From positions 1 to 42,650 of the forward strand of contig NZ_JAJOHV010000016.1 of assembly GCF_021129175.1 (NCBI RefSeq): a stretch of 42,650 nucleotides of DNA, written 5' to 3'. Numbering within the stretch: the stretch's first letter is position 1; the number at the start of each line of letters is the position of its first letter. Source of the DNA: Chromobacterium piscinae. Lineage in GTDB: Bacteria; Pseudomonadota; Gammaproteobacteria; Burkholderiales; Chromobacteriaceae. This document shows positions 8,504-18,105 of the stretch, one piece after another. The position numbers and the translations under genes are program-made. The notes under the pieces were generated by a model. The model did not search any database. It saw only the letters and a list, made by a program, of their open reading frames with translations, and was not told where the DNA came from.

Positions 8504-9205
8504 GTGAAGCGGGATATTGATCTCGCTCCGCTGCGCGCCCTGCTGGCCGCCGCCGCCGATCCGGCGCGAGCGCCGGCAATGCGCGCCTATATGCGCGACC
8601 GGTTCGACTTCCTCGGCGTTGCCGCGCCGGTCAGGCGCAAGGCCGCCGGGCCGTGGATCAAATCGCATGACGCGGCCGGCCCCGACGGCTGGCTGGAACT
8701 GGCCGACGCGCTGTGGCGGCAGCCGGAGCGCGAATTCCAGTACGTGGCGGTGGACCTGCTGGCCCGCCATGCCGCCGAATTGCCGGCGGCCGCCCTGCCG
8801 CGGCTGCTGGCGCTGGTTACCGCCAAATCATGGTGGGACACCGTCGACGGCCTGGCGGCCTGGATCATAGGCGAGCTGGTCCGCGCCCGGCGCGAGCTCC
8901 AAATCGACATGGACAGGCTGTCCTGCGACGGCGATTTCTGGCTGCGCCGCGTCGCCATCCTGCACCAGCTGTACTGGAAGCGCGACACCGACGCCGGGCG
9001 GCTGTTCCGCTACTGCGCGGCCAACGCCGCCGACCCCGAATTCTTCATCCGCAAGGCGATAGGCTGGGCCTTGCGCGAATACGCTTACACCGACGCCGAG
9101 GCCGTGCGCGGCTTCGTCGCGTCCGCCATCGCGCTGTCGCCGCTGTCGCGGCGCGAAGCGCTGAAACGAATCCAACAGAAACCCCTGCCCGCGAAGGAAG
9201 CATGA
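8504..9205 (+). CDS. DNA alkylation repair protein, AlkD-like glycosylase
   Basis: 233 residues from the GTG at 8504. AlkD enzymes are built of HEAT-like helical repeats and excise N3- and N7-alkylpurines without flipping the base. Typical segments are [21 protein letters not shown] near the N-terminus, [14 protein letters not shown], the active-site [11 protein letters not shown] (Trp and Asp), [12 protein letters not shown] (Arg) and [19 protein letters not shown] upstream supports the GTG; an in-frame TTG at 8474 would add ten residues. Its TGA overlaps the start region of purC, so the two are read from one message although they are functionally unrelated. Confidence 0.9.
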   Translation: MKRDIDLAPLRALLAAAADPARAPAMRAYMRDRFDFLGVAAPVRRKAAGPWIKSHDAAGPDGWLELADALWRQPEREFQYVAVDLLARHAAELPAAALPRLLALVTAKSWWDTVDGLAAWIIGELVRARRELQIDMDRLSCDGDFWLRRVAILHQLYWKRDTDAGRLFRYCAANAADPEFFIRKAIGWALREYAYTDAEAVRGFVASAIALSPLSRREALKRIQQKPLPAKEA

Positions 9206-10083
9206 TGACCGGACTGAACACCACCCACCTGAAAAGCCTGCGCAAGATCTACTCCGGCAAGGTGCGCGACCTCTATGAGATCGACGACCAGCGCATGCTG
9301 ATGATCGCCACCGACCGGCTGTCCGCCTTCGACGTCATCCTGGACGACCCGATCCCGGCCAAGGGCCAGATCCTGACCGCGATCTCCAACTTCTGGTTCG
9401 ACAAGCTCAAGGACGTGGTGCCCAACCACCTGACCGGCGACCAGCCGGAAGACGTGGTGGCGGCGGAAGACCTGCCGCAGGTGGAAGGCCGCGCGGTGGT
9501 CGCCAAGCGGCTGAAGGCGGTGCCGATCGAAGCGGTGGTGCGCGGCTACCTGGCCGGCTCCGGCTGGAAGGAATACCAGCAATCCGGCTCGGTCTGCGGC
9601 ATCCCGCTGCCGGCCGGCCTGCGCGAGGCGGACAAGCTGCCCGAGCCGATCTTCACCCCGTCCACCAAGGCGGCCGTGGGCGACCACGACGAGAACATCG
9701 ACTTCGCGCAGTGCGAGGCCATCGTCGGCAAGGCGCTGGCGGCCAAGGTGCGCGACACCGCCATCCTGCTGTACCAGACCGCCGCCGCCTACGCGGCGAC
9801 GCGCGGCATCATCATCTGCGACACCAAGTTCGAGTTCGGCCTGGACGAAAACGGCACGCTGACGCTGATGGACGAGGCGCTGACGCCGGACTCCAGCCGC
9901 TTCTGGCCGGCCGACAGCTACCAGCCGGGCAGCAACCCGCCTTCGTTCGACAAGCAGTTCGTCCGCGACTGGCTGGAGGCCTCCGGCTGGAACAAGCAGG
10001 CGCCAGCCCCGGCCGTGCCGCTGGACGTGCGCGAGAAAACCGCCGCCAAATACCGCGAGGCGCTGGAACGGCTGGCCGGCTGA
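9205..10083 (+). CDS. purC: Phosphoribosylaminoimidazole-succinocarboxamide synthase PurC
   Basis: 292 residues, the longer PurC type of about 290-300 found in beta/gammaproteobacteria. It condenses CAIR with aspartate to SAICAR. The N-terminal [14 protein letters not shown], the [19 protein letters not shown] segment and the substrate-loop [25 protein letters not shown] are diagnostic. Two adjacent ATGs exist (9202 and 9205); 9205 is preferred because AAGGA is six to seven bases away. The gene sits with alkD, about 1.2 kb past purEK, separated from them by a terminator and structured repeats. Confidence 0.96.
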   Translation: MTGLNTTHLKSLRKIYSGKVRDLYEIDDQRMLMIATDRLSAFDVILDDPIPAKGQILTAISNFWFDKLKDVVPNHLTGDQPEDVVAAEDLPQVEGRAVVAKRLKAVPIEAVVRGYLAGSGWKEYQQSGSVCGIPLPAGLREADKLPEPIFTPSTKAAVGDHDENIDFAQCEAIVGKALAAKVRDTAILLYQTAAAYAATRGIIICDTKFEFGLDENGTLTLMDEALTPDSSRFWPADSYQPGSNPPSFDKQFVRDWLEASGWNKQAPAPAVPLDVREKTAAKYREALERLAG

Positions 10084-10138
10084 AACCAGGCGGCAACCTG
10101 GCAAGCTTATGCCAGCGATTCCGCCGCCAGAGCCTCCC

Positions 10139-10161
10139 GCCGCCGGCCCCGCGCCGGCGGC
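10139..10161 (+). terminator. Hairpin downstream of purC, possible terminator
   Basis: GCCGCCGGC (10139-10147) and GCCGGCGGC (10153-10161) are perfectly complementary with a five-base loop. There is no T-run, so it may only slow polymerase or stabilise the 3' end of the purC message. Confidence 0.35.
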
Positions 10162-10225
10162 ATGGCTTGAGCATTGCCTGGCGTTGCGACTACTATCTAC
10201 TGCCTTGTCATAAAAACGCCATGCC

Positions 10226-10807
10226 ATGACCGTCGCCCAACCGATACTCGACACGCCCCGCCTGCGGCTGCTGCCGGCTCATCCGGACAAGGCGGCCGCC
10301 ATACTCGACTACCAGCTGCGCAACCGCGCCCACCTCGAGCCGTGGAACCCGACCGCCGGACCGCTGTTCTATACCGAATCCCATTGGACGATGCAGCTGC
10401 GCCAGGCCGCCCGCAACTGGGAAGAGGGCGCCAGCGCTCGCTTCCTGCTGACGACGCCGGCCGAGCCGGAACGGATCATCGGCACCGTCAGTTTCAGCAA
10501 CATCGTCCGCGGCGTGTTCCAGGCCTGCCACCTGGGCTACGGCATCGACCGCGCGCGCGAAGGACAGGGCCTGATGCGCGAGGCGCTGCAGGCGGCCATC
10601 GCCTTCGCCTTCAACGAGTTGCAGTTGCATCGCATCCAGGCCAATTACCAGCCGCACAACGTCCGCAGCGCCTCGCTGCTGCAAAGGCTGGGCTTCGCCG
10701 TCGAAGGGCAGGCCAAGGATTACCTGTTTCTCGACGGCGCCTGGCGCGACCACGTGCTGACTTCGCTCACCAACCCGAACTTCGACAGCCGGCCGCTGCT
10801 GGGCTGA
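10226..10807 (+). CDS. rimJ: Ribosomal protein S5 alanine N-acetyltransferase RimJ-type GNAT
   Basis: 193 residues, a single GNAT domain that transfers acetyl from acetyl-CoA to an N-terminal amine. Segments shared with RimJ are FSNIVRGVFQACHLGYGID, GQGLMREALQAAI (CoA pyrophosphate loop), HRIQANYQPHN-RSASLLQRLGF, and the tail DGAWRDHVLTSLTNP. RimJ acetylates ribosomal protein S5 in E. coli; the same target is inferred here. Upstream, TTGAGC (10167) and TACTAT (10191) are 18 bases apart and could be its promoter. Confidence 0.86.
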   Translation: MTVAQPILDTPRLRLLPAHPDKAAAILDYQLRNRAHLEPWNPTAGPLFYTESHWTMQLRQAARNWEEGASARFLLTTPAEPERIIGTVSFSNIVRGVFQACHLGYGIDRAREGQGLMREALQAAIAFAFNELQLHRIQANYQPHNVRSASLLQRLGFAVEGQAKDYLFLDGAWRDHVLTSLTNPNFDSRPLLG

Positions 10808-10865
10808 CGCGACGGCCGCCCACCGCGGCCTGGGTAACCCGCTCCACCAACGCAAGGGCAAGCGC

Positions 10866-11783
10866 ATGCACCGTACCTTTTTGACCGCCGTCGACGGCGA
10901 AACCATTCCGCTGTGCGAATGGCTGCCGGACGGCCCGCCACGCGCCGCGGTGCTGATCTCGCACGGCATGAGTGAATACGCGGCGCGCTACGACCGCTTC
11001 GCCGGGACGCTGACAGCGGCCGGCTACGCGGTGTACGCGCATGACCACCGCGGCCACGGCGCCTCGACCGCGCCGCGCGGCTTCTTCGCCGCCAACGACG
11101 GCTGGCGCAAGGTGGTGGACGACGTGGAGACCACGCGCCGTCACGCGGCGGAGCGCCATCCCGGACTGCCGGTGGTCCTGTTCGGCCACAGCATGGGCAG
11201 CTTCATCGCCCGCGCCCACTTCCTGCGCTACGGCGGCCAGCTGGCCGGCCTGATGCTGTCGTCCACCGGCTACCGCCAGCGGCCGCTGGCACGGCTATTG
11301 GGCGCCGTCGCCCGCTTCCTGGGCCGGCGCAACGGCTGGGACCGGCCCAGCCGGCTGATGGCCGCGCTGGTGTTCGGCAGCTTCAACCTGGGCTTTCCGC
11401 CGTGGCGGACCAAGATGGAGTGGCTAAGCCGCGACCCGGCAGAAGTGGATGCCTACCTCGCCGATCCGGACTGCGGCTTCGATCCGGCGCCGGGCCTGTG
11501 GGCCGATCTGTTCGCCGGCATCGTCGCCATGGAGCAAGACGAGGCGGCGGGACAGGGCATCAACCGCCGCTGCCCGGTGCTGCTGTTCGCCGGCAGCCGC
11601 GACCCGGTCAGCCTGGGCCGGCTGGCGCTGGGACAGCTGGAGATCCGCTACCGCGACGTCGGCGTGCTGGACCTGCAAAGCAAGATCTACCCCGGCGGGC
11701 GGCATGAGATGCTGAACGAAAGCAACCGCGCCGAAGTGGAAGGCGATATCCTGGCCTGGCTGGCCAGGATCGTCCCCGCCTGA
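10866..11783 (+). CDS. Alpha/beta hydrolase, monoacylglycerol-lipase-like
   Basis: 305 residues with an alpha/beta hydrolase fold. The oxyanion-region HGMSEYAARYDRFA (residues 35-48) and YAHDHRGHG are typical of the Hydrolase_4/lysophospholipase group. The nucleophile elbow GHSMGS, a later GSRDPVS (Asp) and GGRHEMLNE (His) complete a catalytic triad. There is no signal peptide, so it is cytoplasmic. Substrates are probably monoacylglycerols or lysophospholipids by family analogy. Confidence 0.85.
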   Translation: MHRTFLTAVDGETIPLCEWLPDGPPRAAVLISHGMSEYAARYDRFAGTLTAAGYAVYAHDHRGHGASTAPRGFFAANDGWRKVVDDVETTRRHAAERHPGLPVVLFGHSMGSFIARAHFLRYGGQLAGLMLSSTGYRQRPLARLLGAVARFLGRRNGWDRPSRLMAALVFGSFNLGFPPWRTKMEWLSRDPAEVDAYLADPDCGFDPAPGLWADLFAGIVAMEQDEAAGQGINRRCPVLLFAGSRDPVSLGRLALGQLEIRYRDVGVLDLQSKIYPGGRHEMLNESNRAEVEGDILAWLARIVPA

Positions 11784-11819
11784 GCGCCGCCTGTTCCCCA
11801 TTTCGACTGGAGTTTCGCC

Positions 11820-12431
11820 ATGATAGAAGTGCACCACCTGAATGAATCGCGCTCGCGCCGCATCACCTGGCTGCTGGAAGAGCTGGGGCTGGATTACCGG
11901 GTGATCCGCTACCAGCGCGATCCTCAGACCCGGCTGGCGCCGCCGGAGCTGAAAGCCGTCCACCCGTTGGGCAAGGCGCCGGTGCTGCGCGACGGCGACG
12001 CGGTGCTGATCGAATCCGGCGCCATCATCGACTACCTGATCCGTACTTATGGCAAGGGCCGCTTCGCGCCGGACATCGCCTCACCCGACTACAACCGCTA
12101 CGTCCAGCTGCTGCATTACGCCGAAGGCTCGGCGATGCTGCCCATCCTGCTGCAGCTCTACGTCGGCCAGCTGGGCGAGGCCGGCGCGCCGCTGCATCCG
12201 CGCATCCACGGCGAGCTGCAAAACCACCTCGGCTATCTGGACGGCGAACTGGCGGACCGCGACTACTTCGTCGGCAACGATCTCACCGGCGCCGATGTGC
12301 AGCTGTCCTTCGTCGCCCAGATCGCGGCGAAGGGCGATGGCCGCGGCCGCTACCCCAATCTGGCGCGCTTCGTCGACATGATCGAAGCGCGCCCGGCCTA
12401 CCGCCGCGCCGCCGACCAGCACGGCGAATAA
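11820..12431 (+). CDS. Glutathione S-transferase family protein
   Basis: 203 residues with an N-terminal thioredoxin-like domain (RSRRITWLLEELGLDY, LGKAPVLRDGDAVLIESGAIIDYL with the cis-Pro and the Glu-Ser that bind glutathione) and a C-terminal helical domain (LTGADVQLSFV). GGAGTTTCGCC precedes the ATG. It would conjugate or reduce electrophiles using glutathione. The TAA stop lies in the first three bases of the inverted-repeat element at 12429-12547, so the element may have set the present 3' end; the length is ordinary, so little if anything was lost. Confidence 0.9.
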   Translation: MIEVHHLNESRSRRITWLLEELGLDYRVIRYQRDPQTRLAPPELKAVHPLGKAPVLRDGDAVLIESGAIIDYLIRTYGKGRFAPDIASPDYNRYVQLLHYAEGSAMLPILLQLYVGQLGEAGAPLHPRIHGELQNHLGYLDGELADRDYFVGNDLTGADVQLSFVAQIAAKGDGRGRYPNLARFVDMIEARPAYRRAADQHGE

Positions 12432-12547
12432 GAGCCGCTAAGCAACCCCCTGATCCTGCGCTGCGCCTCCTTGTCGTACGACTGGTACTGCCTGTGTCGG
12501 CGCGACTTGACCCAGGTTCTCTGCGAGATTTTGTTTGGCGGCTCTTA
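12429..12547. mobile_element. 119-bp MITE-like element with 17-bp imperfect terminal inverted repeats
   Basis: The ends 12429-12445 and 12531-12547 are inverted repeats matching at 15 of 17 positions, the outer ten (TAAGAGCCGC) exactly. Both ends carry TA, compatible with a TA target duplication as made by IS630/Tc1-type transposases, or with a TAA/TTA end of an IS5-type element. The 85-base centre has no gene. The element begins in the stop codon of the glutathione transferase gene. No second copy or matching transposase is in the window, so autonomy and family are unknown. Confidence 0.65.
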
Positions 12548-12587
12548 AGGCCAGCCGGCGTGGGCGGCGGCGATCCGCCTCGGCGGA

Positions 12588-13154
12588 TCAGGCCGCGATG
12601 GTCTCCACCTTGCCGTCCAGCGCCATCAAATAGGTTTCCACCGCCAGCGCCGGATGCTTGTCCAGGATTTCGTCGCGCAGCTTCAGCAGCGCCTTGGCGT
12701 GGATGCGGGTTTCCTTGCCCGGGTCCTGCGCGAAATCCTCGCCGAACGCCACCTTGTAGGCGCCGCAGTCGCGGTGGTCAAGCAGCACCACCCGCTTGAT
12801 GTGGTGCAGGTCTATCGCCACGCCCAGGTGCTGCCAGAAGGTGGCGTTCCAGTCGGGAAACTTGTCGGTGATCGATACCATCGAGGCGCCGGCCAGCACG
12901 ATGTGGTCGTACTTGCCGCGCAGGTCCAGGCCGTCCATGAATTCGCCGACGGCGTGGACCAGCCGGTAATCCATGCAAGACAGCAGCAGGGCGTCGGTGC
13001 CGCCCGCCGCCCAGCTGGTCCGCGGCAGGAAGCTGCCCAGCAGCACGGCGCCGCCGCCCAGGCTGGCCAGTTTCAGAAAGCCGCGGCGGCCGAGCGGGCG
13101 CTCCTCCAGCGAGGCCAGGCAATCGGCGCGCTCATGGCGCGATGTTTCGCACAT
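12588..13154 (-). CDS. Exported beta-carbonic-anhydrase-like protein (twin-arginine signal)
   Basis: 188 residues from the ATG at 13154, chosen for AAGGAG six bases upstream rather than in-frame ATGs further out. Residues 23-51 form a twin-arginine signal (GRRGFLK, hydrophobic core, AxA-like end at SWAAG). The mature part has C60-x-D62-x-R64 and H127-x2-C130-G, the zinc-ligand pattern of beta-carbonic anhydrases, but the intervening region is compact and the total shorter than classical enzymes. Periplasmic CO2/bicarbonate conversion is possible; activity is not certain. It is divergent from fadH. Confidence 0.72.
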   Translation of the reverse strand: MCETSRHERADCLASLEERPLGRRGFLKLASLGGGAVLLGSFLPRTSWAAGGTDALLLSCMDYRLVHAVGEFMDGLDLRGKYDHIVLAGASMVSITDKFPDWNATFWQHLGVAIDLHHIKRVVLLDHRDCGAYKVAFGEDFAQDPGKETRIHAKALLKLRDEILDKHPALAVETYLMALDGKVETIAA

Positions 13155-13230
13155 ATTGTTCTCCTTTGTCATATTCAAATGGCTGTCCAGCGATTATAGC
13201 GGCAGCCGCGGCCGACAGCCGGCGATTCCA

Positions 13231-13259
13231 TTGACAACTTACTTACCAGTAAGTATCTT
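13231..13259 (+). promoter_or_regulatory. fadH promoter with an embedded palindromic operator
   Basis: TTGACA (13231-13236) and TATCTT (13254-13259) are 17 bases apart, a strong sigma-70 arrangement. The spacer contains TACTTAC-CA-GTAAGTA (13240-13255), a perfect seven-base inverted repeat of the kind bound by TetR-family repressors. A bound dimer would cover the promoter. No TetR gene is next to it in the window. Confidence 0.7.
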
Positions 13260-13326
13260 GGCCACAGGGTTGACATCGCCAGACGAATCAAAGGCTTGGG
13301 CGCGCCCCGCCCAGGCCGCTACATAA

Positions 13327-15366
<2,040 letters not shown>

Positions 15367-15395
15367 GCCCCAGCCTCGGGCAATCCGACGCTCCC

Positions 15396-15421
15396 AGCCC
15401 CCGCCGCCGCGGGGGCTTTTT
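15396..15421 (+). terminator. Intrinsic terminator after fadH
   Basis: AGCCCCCG (15396-15403) pairs with CGGGGGCT (15410-15417) over a six-base loop, followed by a run of five T. It lies 30 bases after the fadH stop. Confidence 0.9.
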
Positions 15422-15462
15422 CATGCGCGCCGCTTTTTGACTGGCCCGCCGGCCAATCTATT

Positions 15463-15472
15463 AACAATTGTT
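15463..15472. promoter_or_regulatory. AACAATTGTT palindrome upstream of the DNase II gene
   Basis: A ten-base perfect palindrome in the AT-rich part of the leader, about 108 bases before the start codon. The same ACAATTGT core recurs at a similar distance upstream of the depolymerase gene (16934). Possible shared operator; no regulator is identified. Confidence 0.35.
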
Positions 15473-15574
15473 TCCATTTGAGCCGGCTTAACACCTGACA
15501 CATATTACTCAATCAGCATGGCGCGGCCGCGCTCGCGGCACGTTTTGAACCATAACTATCACTGGAGAAATGCC

Positions 15575-16831
15575 ATGCCCTCCCAACTTGCCTGGCGCCG
15601 CGCCTGCCTGAGCCTGGCGCTCGCCGCGGCCGCGCTGCAAAGCTACGCCGCCCCATCGCCGCTGCTGGACGCCAGCCACCCTGTCAACTGGTGGTTCGCC
15701 TTCAAATTCAACGCGGCCTCTTTTCCCGGCTGCGGCAATTCGGCCCAAGTGAACAGCTGCCAGTTCGGCGGCAGCCCGCAGAGCTACGCCAGCGGCAAGA
15801 GCTTCAGCCAGCAGTATGTCTACGCCAGCAGCAGCCAGCCCAGCCTGAGCCAGGGCGGCGGCTGCGTCGGCGATACGCCGACGGACCCGGTGGGCGCCAC
15901 CTTCAGCCAGATCTACAACGGCGCGCTGAACTACGTGGTGTGGAACGACCAGTTCTACGATGATCCGGCCATCCCCTCCTGCTCCGGCAACGCCTGCAAC
16001 GCGCCCTGGGGACACTCCAAGGGGGTGCTGGCCTGGGACGACCAGGGCAACGGCGTGGTGATGCAGGTGAGCACGCCGTCGTGGCCGGCTTCCGGCAATG
16101 CGCATTACCCCCGCACCAGCGACGGCAACACCCTGGGCTGCGTGGCCGACAACGACGTGGAAGTCAGCCAGCACTTCTTCTCGCTGAAGCTGAGCCACGC
16201 CGACGTGCTTGCGCTTCTGCAAGGCCTGGCCAATGCCAGCGCGGTCACCGATCCGGGCAACCCGCAGATCGTCAGGAACGGCGGGCCGTCCGACATCCAG
16301 GCCGCCGTCCGCCAGTTGGGCCAGCAGTCCGCCAGCGCGATGCCGCAGGTCAGCAAACTGTCCAGCGGCGTCACCCTGATATCCAAGCCGTCAGCCTTGC
16401 AGGTGCCGCCGTGGCAGCTGGTTTCGGCCGAATTGGGCGGCATCCCTCTGCGCGCCGCCACCTGGTGGGAAGCCAGCAAAAGCTACGCCATTCCCTCCAC
16501 CACCCAATCCGGCGCGCCGGCCTGCTGGGACAGCAGCCTACCGGCGCCGGGTCCGGTGGCCATCGCCACCTCCGGCAGTTGGGCCGGCCAGACCTTCTCA
16601 CTGAAGGGCGGCCTGGGCAAAAACTTCAACCACGCCAAGATAGGCGTCAGCACCGGCGGCGGCATTTCGTACGCGATCTTCGGCGACATGAACCAGGAGG
16701 GCGCGCTGTCCGGCAACTGCGCCAGCGCCCAGAACGGCCGCGGCGGCCTGTTCTTCGCGCTGCCCAACGCCGCGCTGGCGCAGTCCATCGCCAAGCTGAT
16801 CGGCGGCTCCACCGCCGCCTCCGCGCGCTAA
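15575..16831 (+). CDS. Secreted DNase II-family protein
   Basis: 418 residues. GGAG precedes the ATG at 15575, and residues 1-26 are a Sec signal (RR, LSLALAAAAL, AxA cleavage at SYAAP). The mature part matches deoxyribonuclease II: VNWWFAFKF near the N-terminus, YVVWNDQFYD, W-G-H147-SKGVLAWDD followed by VMQVSTPSWP, and N-H353-AKIGVS near the C-terminus, the two HxK-type histidine sites that form the metal-independent active site. Several paired cysteines fit an exported enzyme. DNase II is best known from animal lysosomes; bacterial members occur patchily. Extracellular DNA digestion is the likely role; acid optimum is untested. Confidence 0.78.
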   Translation: MPSQLAWRRACLSLALAAAALQSYAAPSPLLDASHPVNWWFAFKFNAASFPGCGNSAQVNSCQFGGSPQSYASGKSFSQQYVYASSSQPSLSQGGGCVGDTPTDPVGATFSQIYNGALNYVVWNDQFYDDPAIPSCSGNACNAPWGHSKGVLAWDDQGNGVVMQVSTPSWPASGNAHYPRTSDGNTLGCVADNDVEVSQHFFSLKLSHADVLALLQGLANASAVTDPGNPQIVRNGGPSDIQAAVRQLGQQSASAMPQVSKLSSGVTLISKPSALQVPPWQLVSAELGGIPLRAATWWEASKSYAIPSTTQSGAPACWDSSLPAPGPVAIATSGSWAGQTFSLKGGLGKNFNHAKIGVSTGGGISYAIFGDMNQEGALSGNCASAQNGRGGLFFALPNAALAQSIAKLIGGSTAASAR

Positions 16832-16845
16832 ACCCGCGCCCGCCG

Positions 16846-16869
16846 GGGGCCGCACGGCCATGCGGCCCC
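16846..16869 (+). terminator. Hairpin after the DNase II gene, possible terminator
   Basis: GGGGCCGCA (16846-16854) and TGCGGCCCC (16861-16869) pair perfectly with a six-base loop. No T-run follows, so termination may be weak or Rho-assisted. Confidence 0.4.
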
Positions 16870-16933
16870 GGCATGGGAAGCGGGCGGCGCAGCGCCTTGC
16901 CGGGCAGTCCGCCTCGCCTCGTCGACAAAAATC

Positions 16934-16962
16934 GACAATTGTCATTGCCATTTACGCAATGA
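16934..16962. promoter_or_regulatory. Two overlapping palindromes upstream of the PHA depolymerase gene
   Basis: GACAATTGTC (16934-16943) is a perfect palindrome and overlaps TCATTGC-N7-GCAATGA (16942-16962), a seven-base inverted repeat. Both lie in the AT-rich leader 87-115 bases before the start codon and look like operator sites. No clear sigma-70 pair is visible beside them. Confidence 0.4.
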
Positions 16963-17048
16963 TTTGCCATTTTCATCATGAACACCCGCTCGCCGTTTCC
17001 CGCTTTTCCATCCCGCCGGCCGCGCCGGCATGTTTTCGAGGAGCGTTG

Positions 17049-18041
17049 ATGAAACTCAAATCCCTGTTGTGCCTAGCGGCCATGCTGCCGCTGGCGGCCT
17101 GGGCCGCCGATCCGCTGCCCGCCTTCCATGGCGATGCCAAGCAGTCGTCGGTTTCCGGCCTGTCGTCCGGCGCCTTCATGGCAGCGCAGTACCAGGTCGC
17201 CTATTCCGCGTCGGTAGTCGGCGCCGGCGTGGTGGCCGGCGGCCCCTACTATTGCGCGCAGGGCTCGCTGCCCGGCACCGTGGCGTGCATGGCCGGCCCG
17301 CCGCCCCAGCCGGCCCAGCTGCTGGCCAGCGCCAAGCTGTTCGCCGCGGCCGGCCACATTGATCCGCTGGCCGATCTGGCCAAGCGCCGGATCTACCTGT
17401 TCAGCGGCACCCAGGACAACACGGTCCGCACCCCGGTGGTGGACGCCGCCGCATCCTTCTTTCAACTGGCGGGCGTGCCGGCGGCGCAGATCGCCTACCA
17501 GAAACAGCTGCCGGCCGGCCACGCCCAGATCACGCCCAGCTTCGGCAACGCATGCGGCGCCACCGCCTCGCCCTATATCAACCACTGCACTTGGCAGGGC
17601 CAGGGCTACGACCAAGCCGGCCTGATACTGAAGCACATCTACGGCGCGCTGCAGCCCAAGCCTCAGACCACTAACGGCAAGCTGCTGAGCTTCGATCAGA
17701 CCCCCTATGCCGCCGCCGGCAGCAGCCTGGCCGCCGAAGGCTACGTCTACGTGCCGCGCGCCTGCTTCGCCGGCCAGGCCTGCAAGGTGCATATCGCGCT
17801 GCACGGCTGCCAGCAGTACGCCGGCAAGGTGGGCGACGCCTTCTACGCGCACGCCGGCTACAACGAGTGGGCGGACGACAACCGCATCATCGTGCTGTAC
17901 CCGCAAACCACCACCTCGGCGGCCAATCCCCAGGGTTGCTGGGACTGGTTCGGCTATACCGGTCCCGCCTACGCCTGGAAGAGCGGACTGCAGATGCGGG
18001 CGCTGAAGGCGATGGCCGACCGCCTGGTTTCGGCACCCTGA
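17049..18041 (+). CDS. Extracellular short-chain PHA depolymerase, catalytic domain type 2
   Basis: 330 residues with a Sec signal (residues 1-20, cleavage after AWA-A). The lipase box G37-L-S39-S-G41 sits near the N-terminus of the mature protein, followed by an Asp in SGTQDNTV, a His in AGHAQITPSFGNACG and the oxyanion segment ALHGCQQ near residue 255. That order (Ser, Asp, His, then oxyanion His) defines type 2 poly(3-hydroxybutyrate) depolymerases. The closing WFGYTGPAYAWKSGLQM is also typical. No separate substrate-binding domain is attached, so the protein is shorter than many secreted depolymerases and might act on oligomers. GAGGAGCG precedes the ATG. Confidence 0.85.
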   Translation: MKLKSLLCLAAMLPLAAWAADPLPAFHGDAKQSSVSGLSSGAFMAAQYQVAYSASVVGAGVVAGGPYYCAQGSLPGTVACMAGPPPQPAQLLASAKLFAAAGHIDPLADLAKRRIYLFSGTQDNTVRTPVVDAAASFFQLAGVPAAQIAYQKQLPAGHAQITPSFGNACGATASPYINHCTWQGQGYDQAGLILKHIYGALQPKPQTTNGKLLSFDQTPYAAAGSSLAAEGYVYVPRACFAGQACKVHIALHGCQQYAGKVGDAFYAHAGYNEWADDNRIIVLYPQTTTSAANPQGCWDWFGYTGPAYAWKSGLQMRALKAMADRLVSAP

Positions 18042-18057
18042 GGCACAGCGGAAACGA

Positions 18058-18083
18058 CGATGCCCCGCCAAGGCGGGGCATCG
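18058..18083. terminator. Bidirectional hairpin between depolymerase and aroG
   Basis: CGATGCCCCGCC (18058-18069) and GGCGGGGCATCG (18072-18083) are perfect 12-base complements with a two-base loop. It lies between two convergent genes and can serve both. T residues after it are few on either side (CGTTTCC on the minus strand). Confidence 0.6.
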
Positions 18084-18105
18084 GGCGGCTGAAACCGGCT
18101 GGCGT

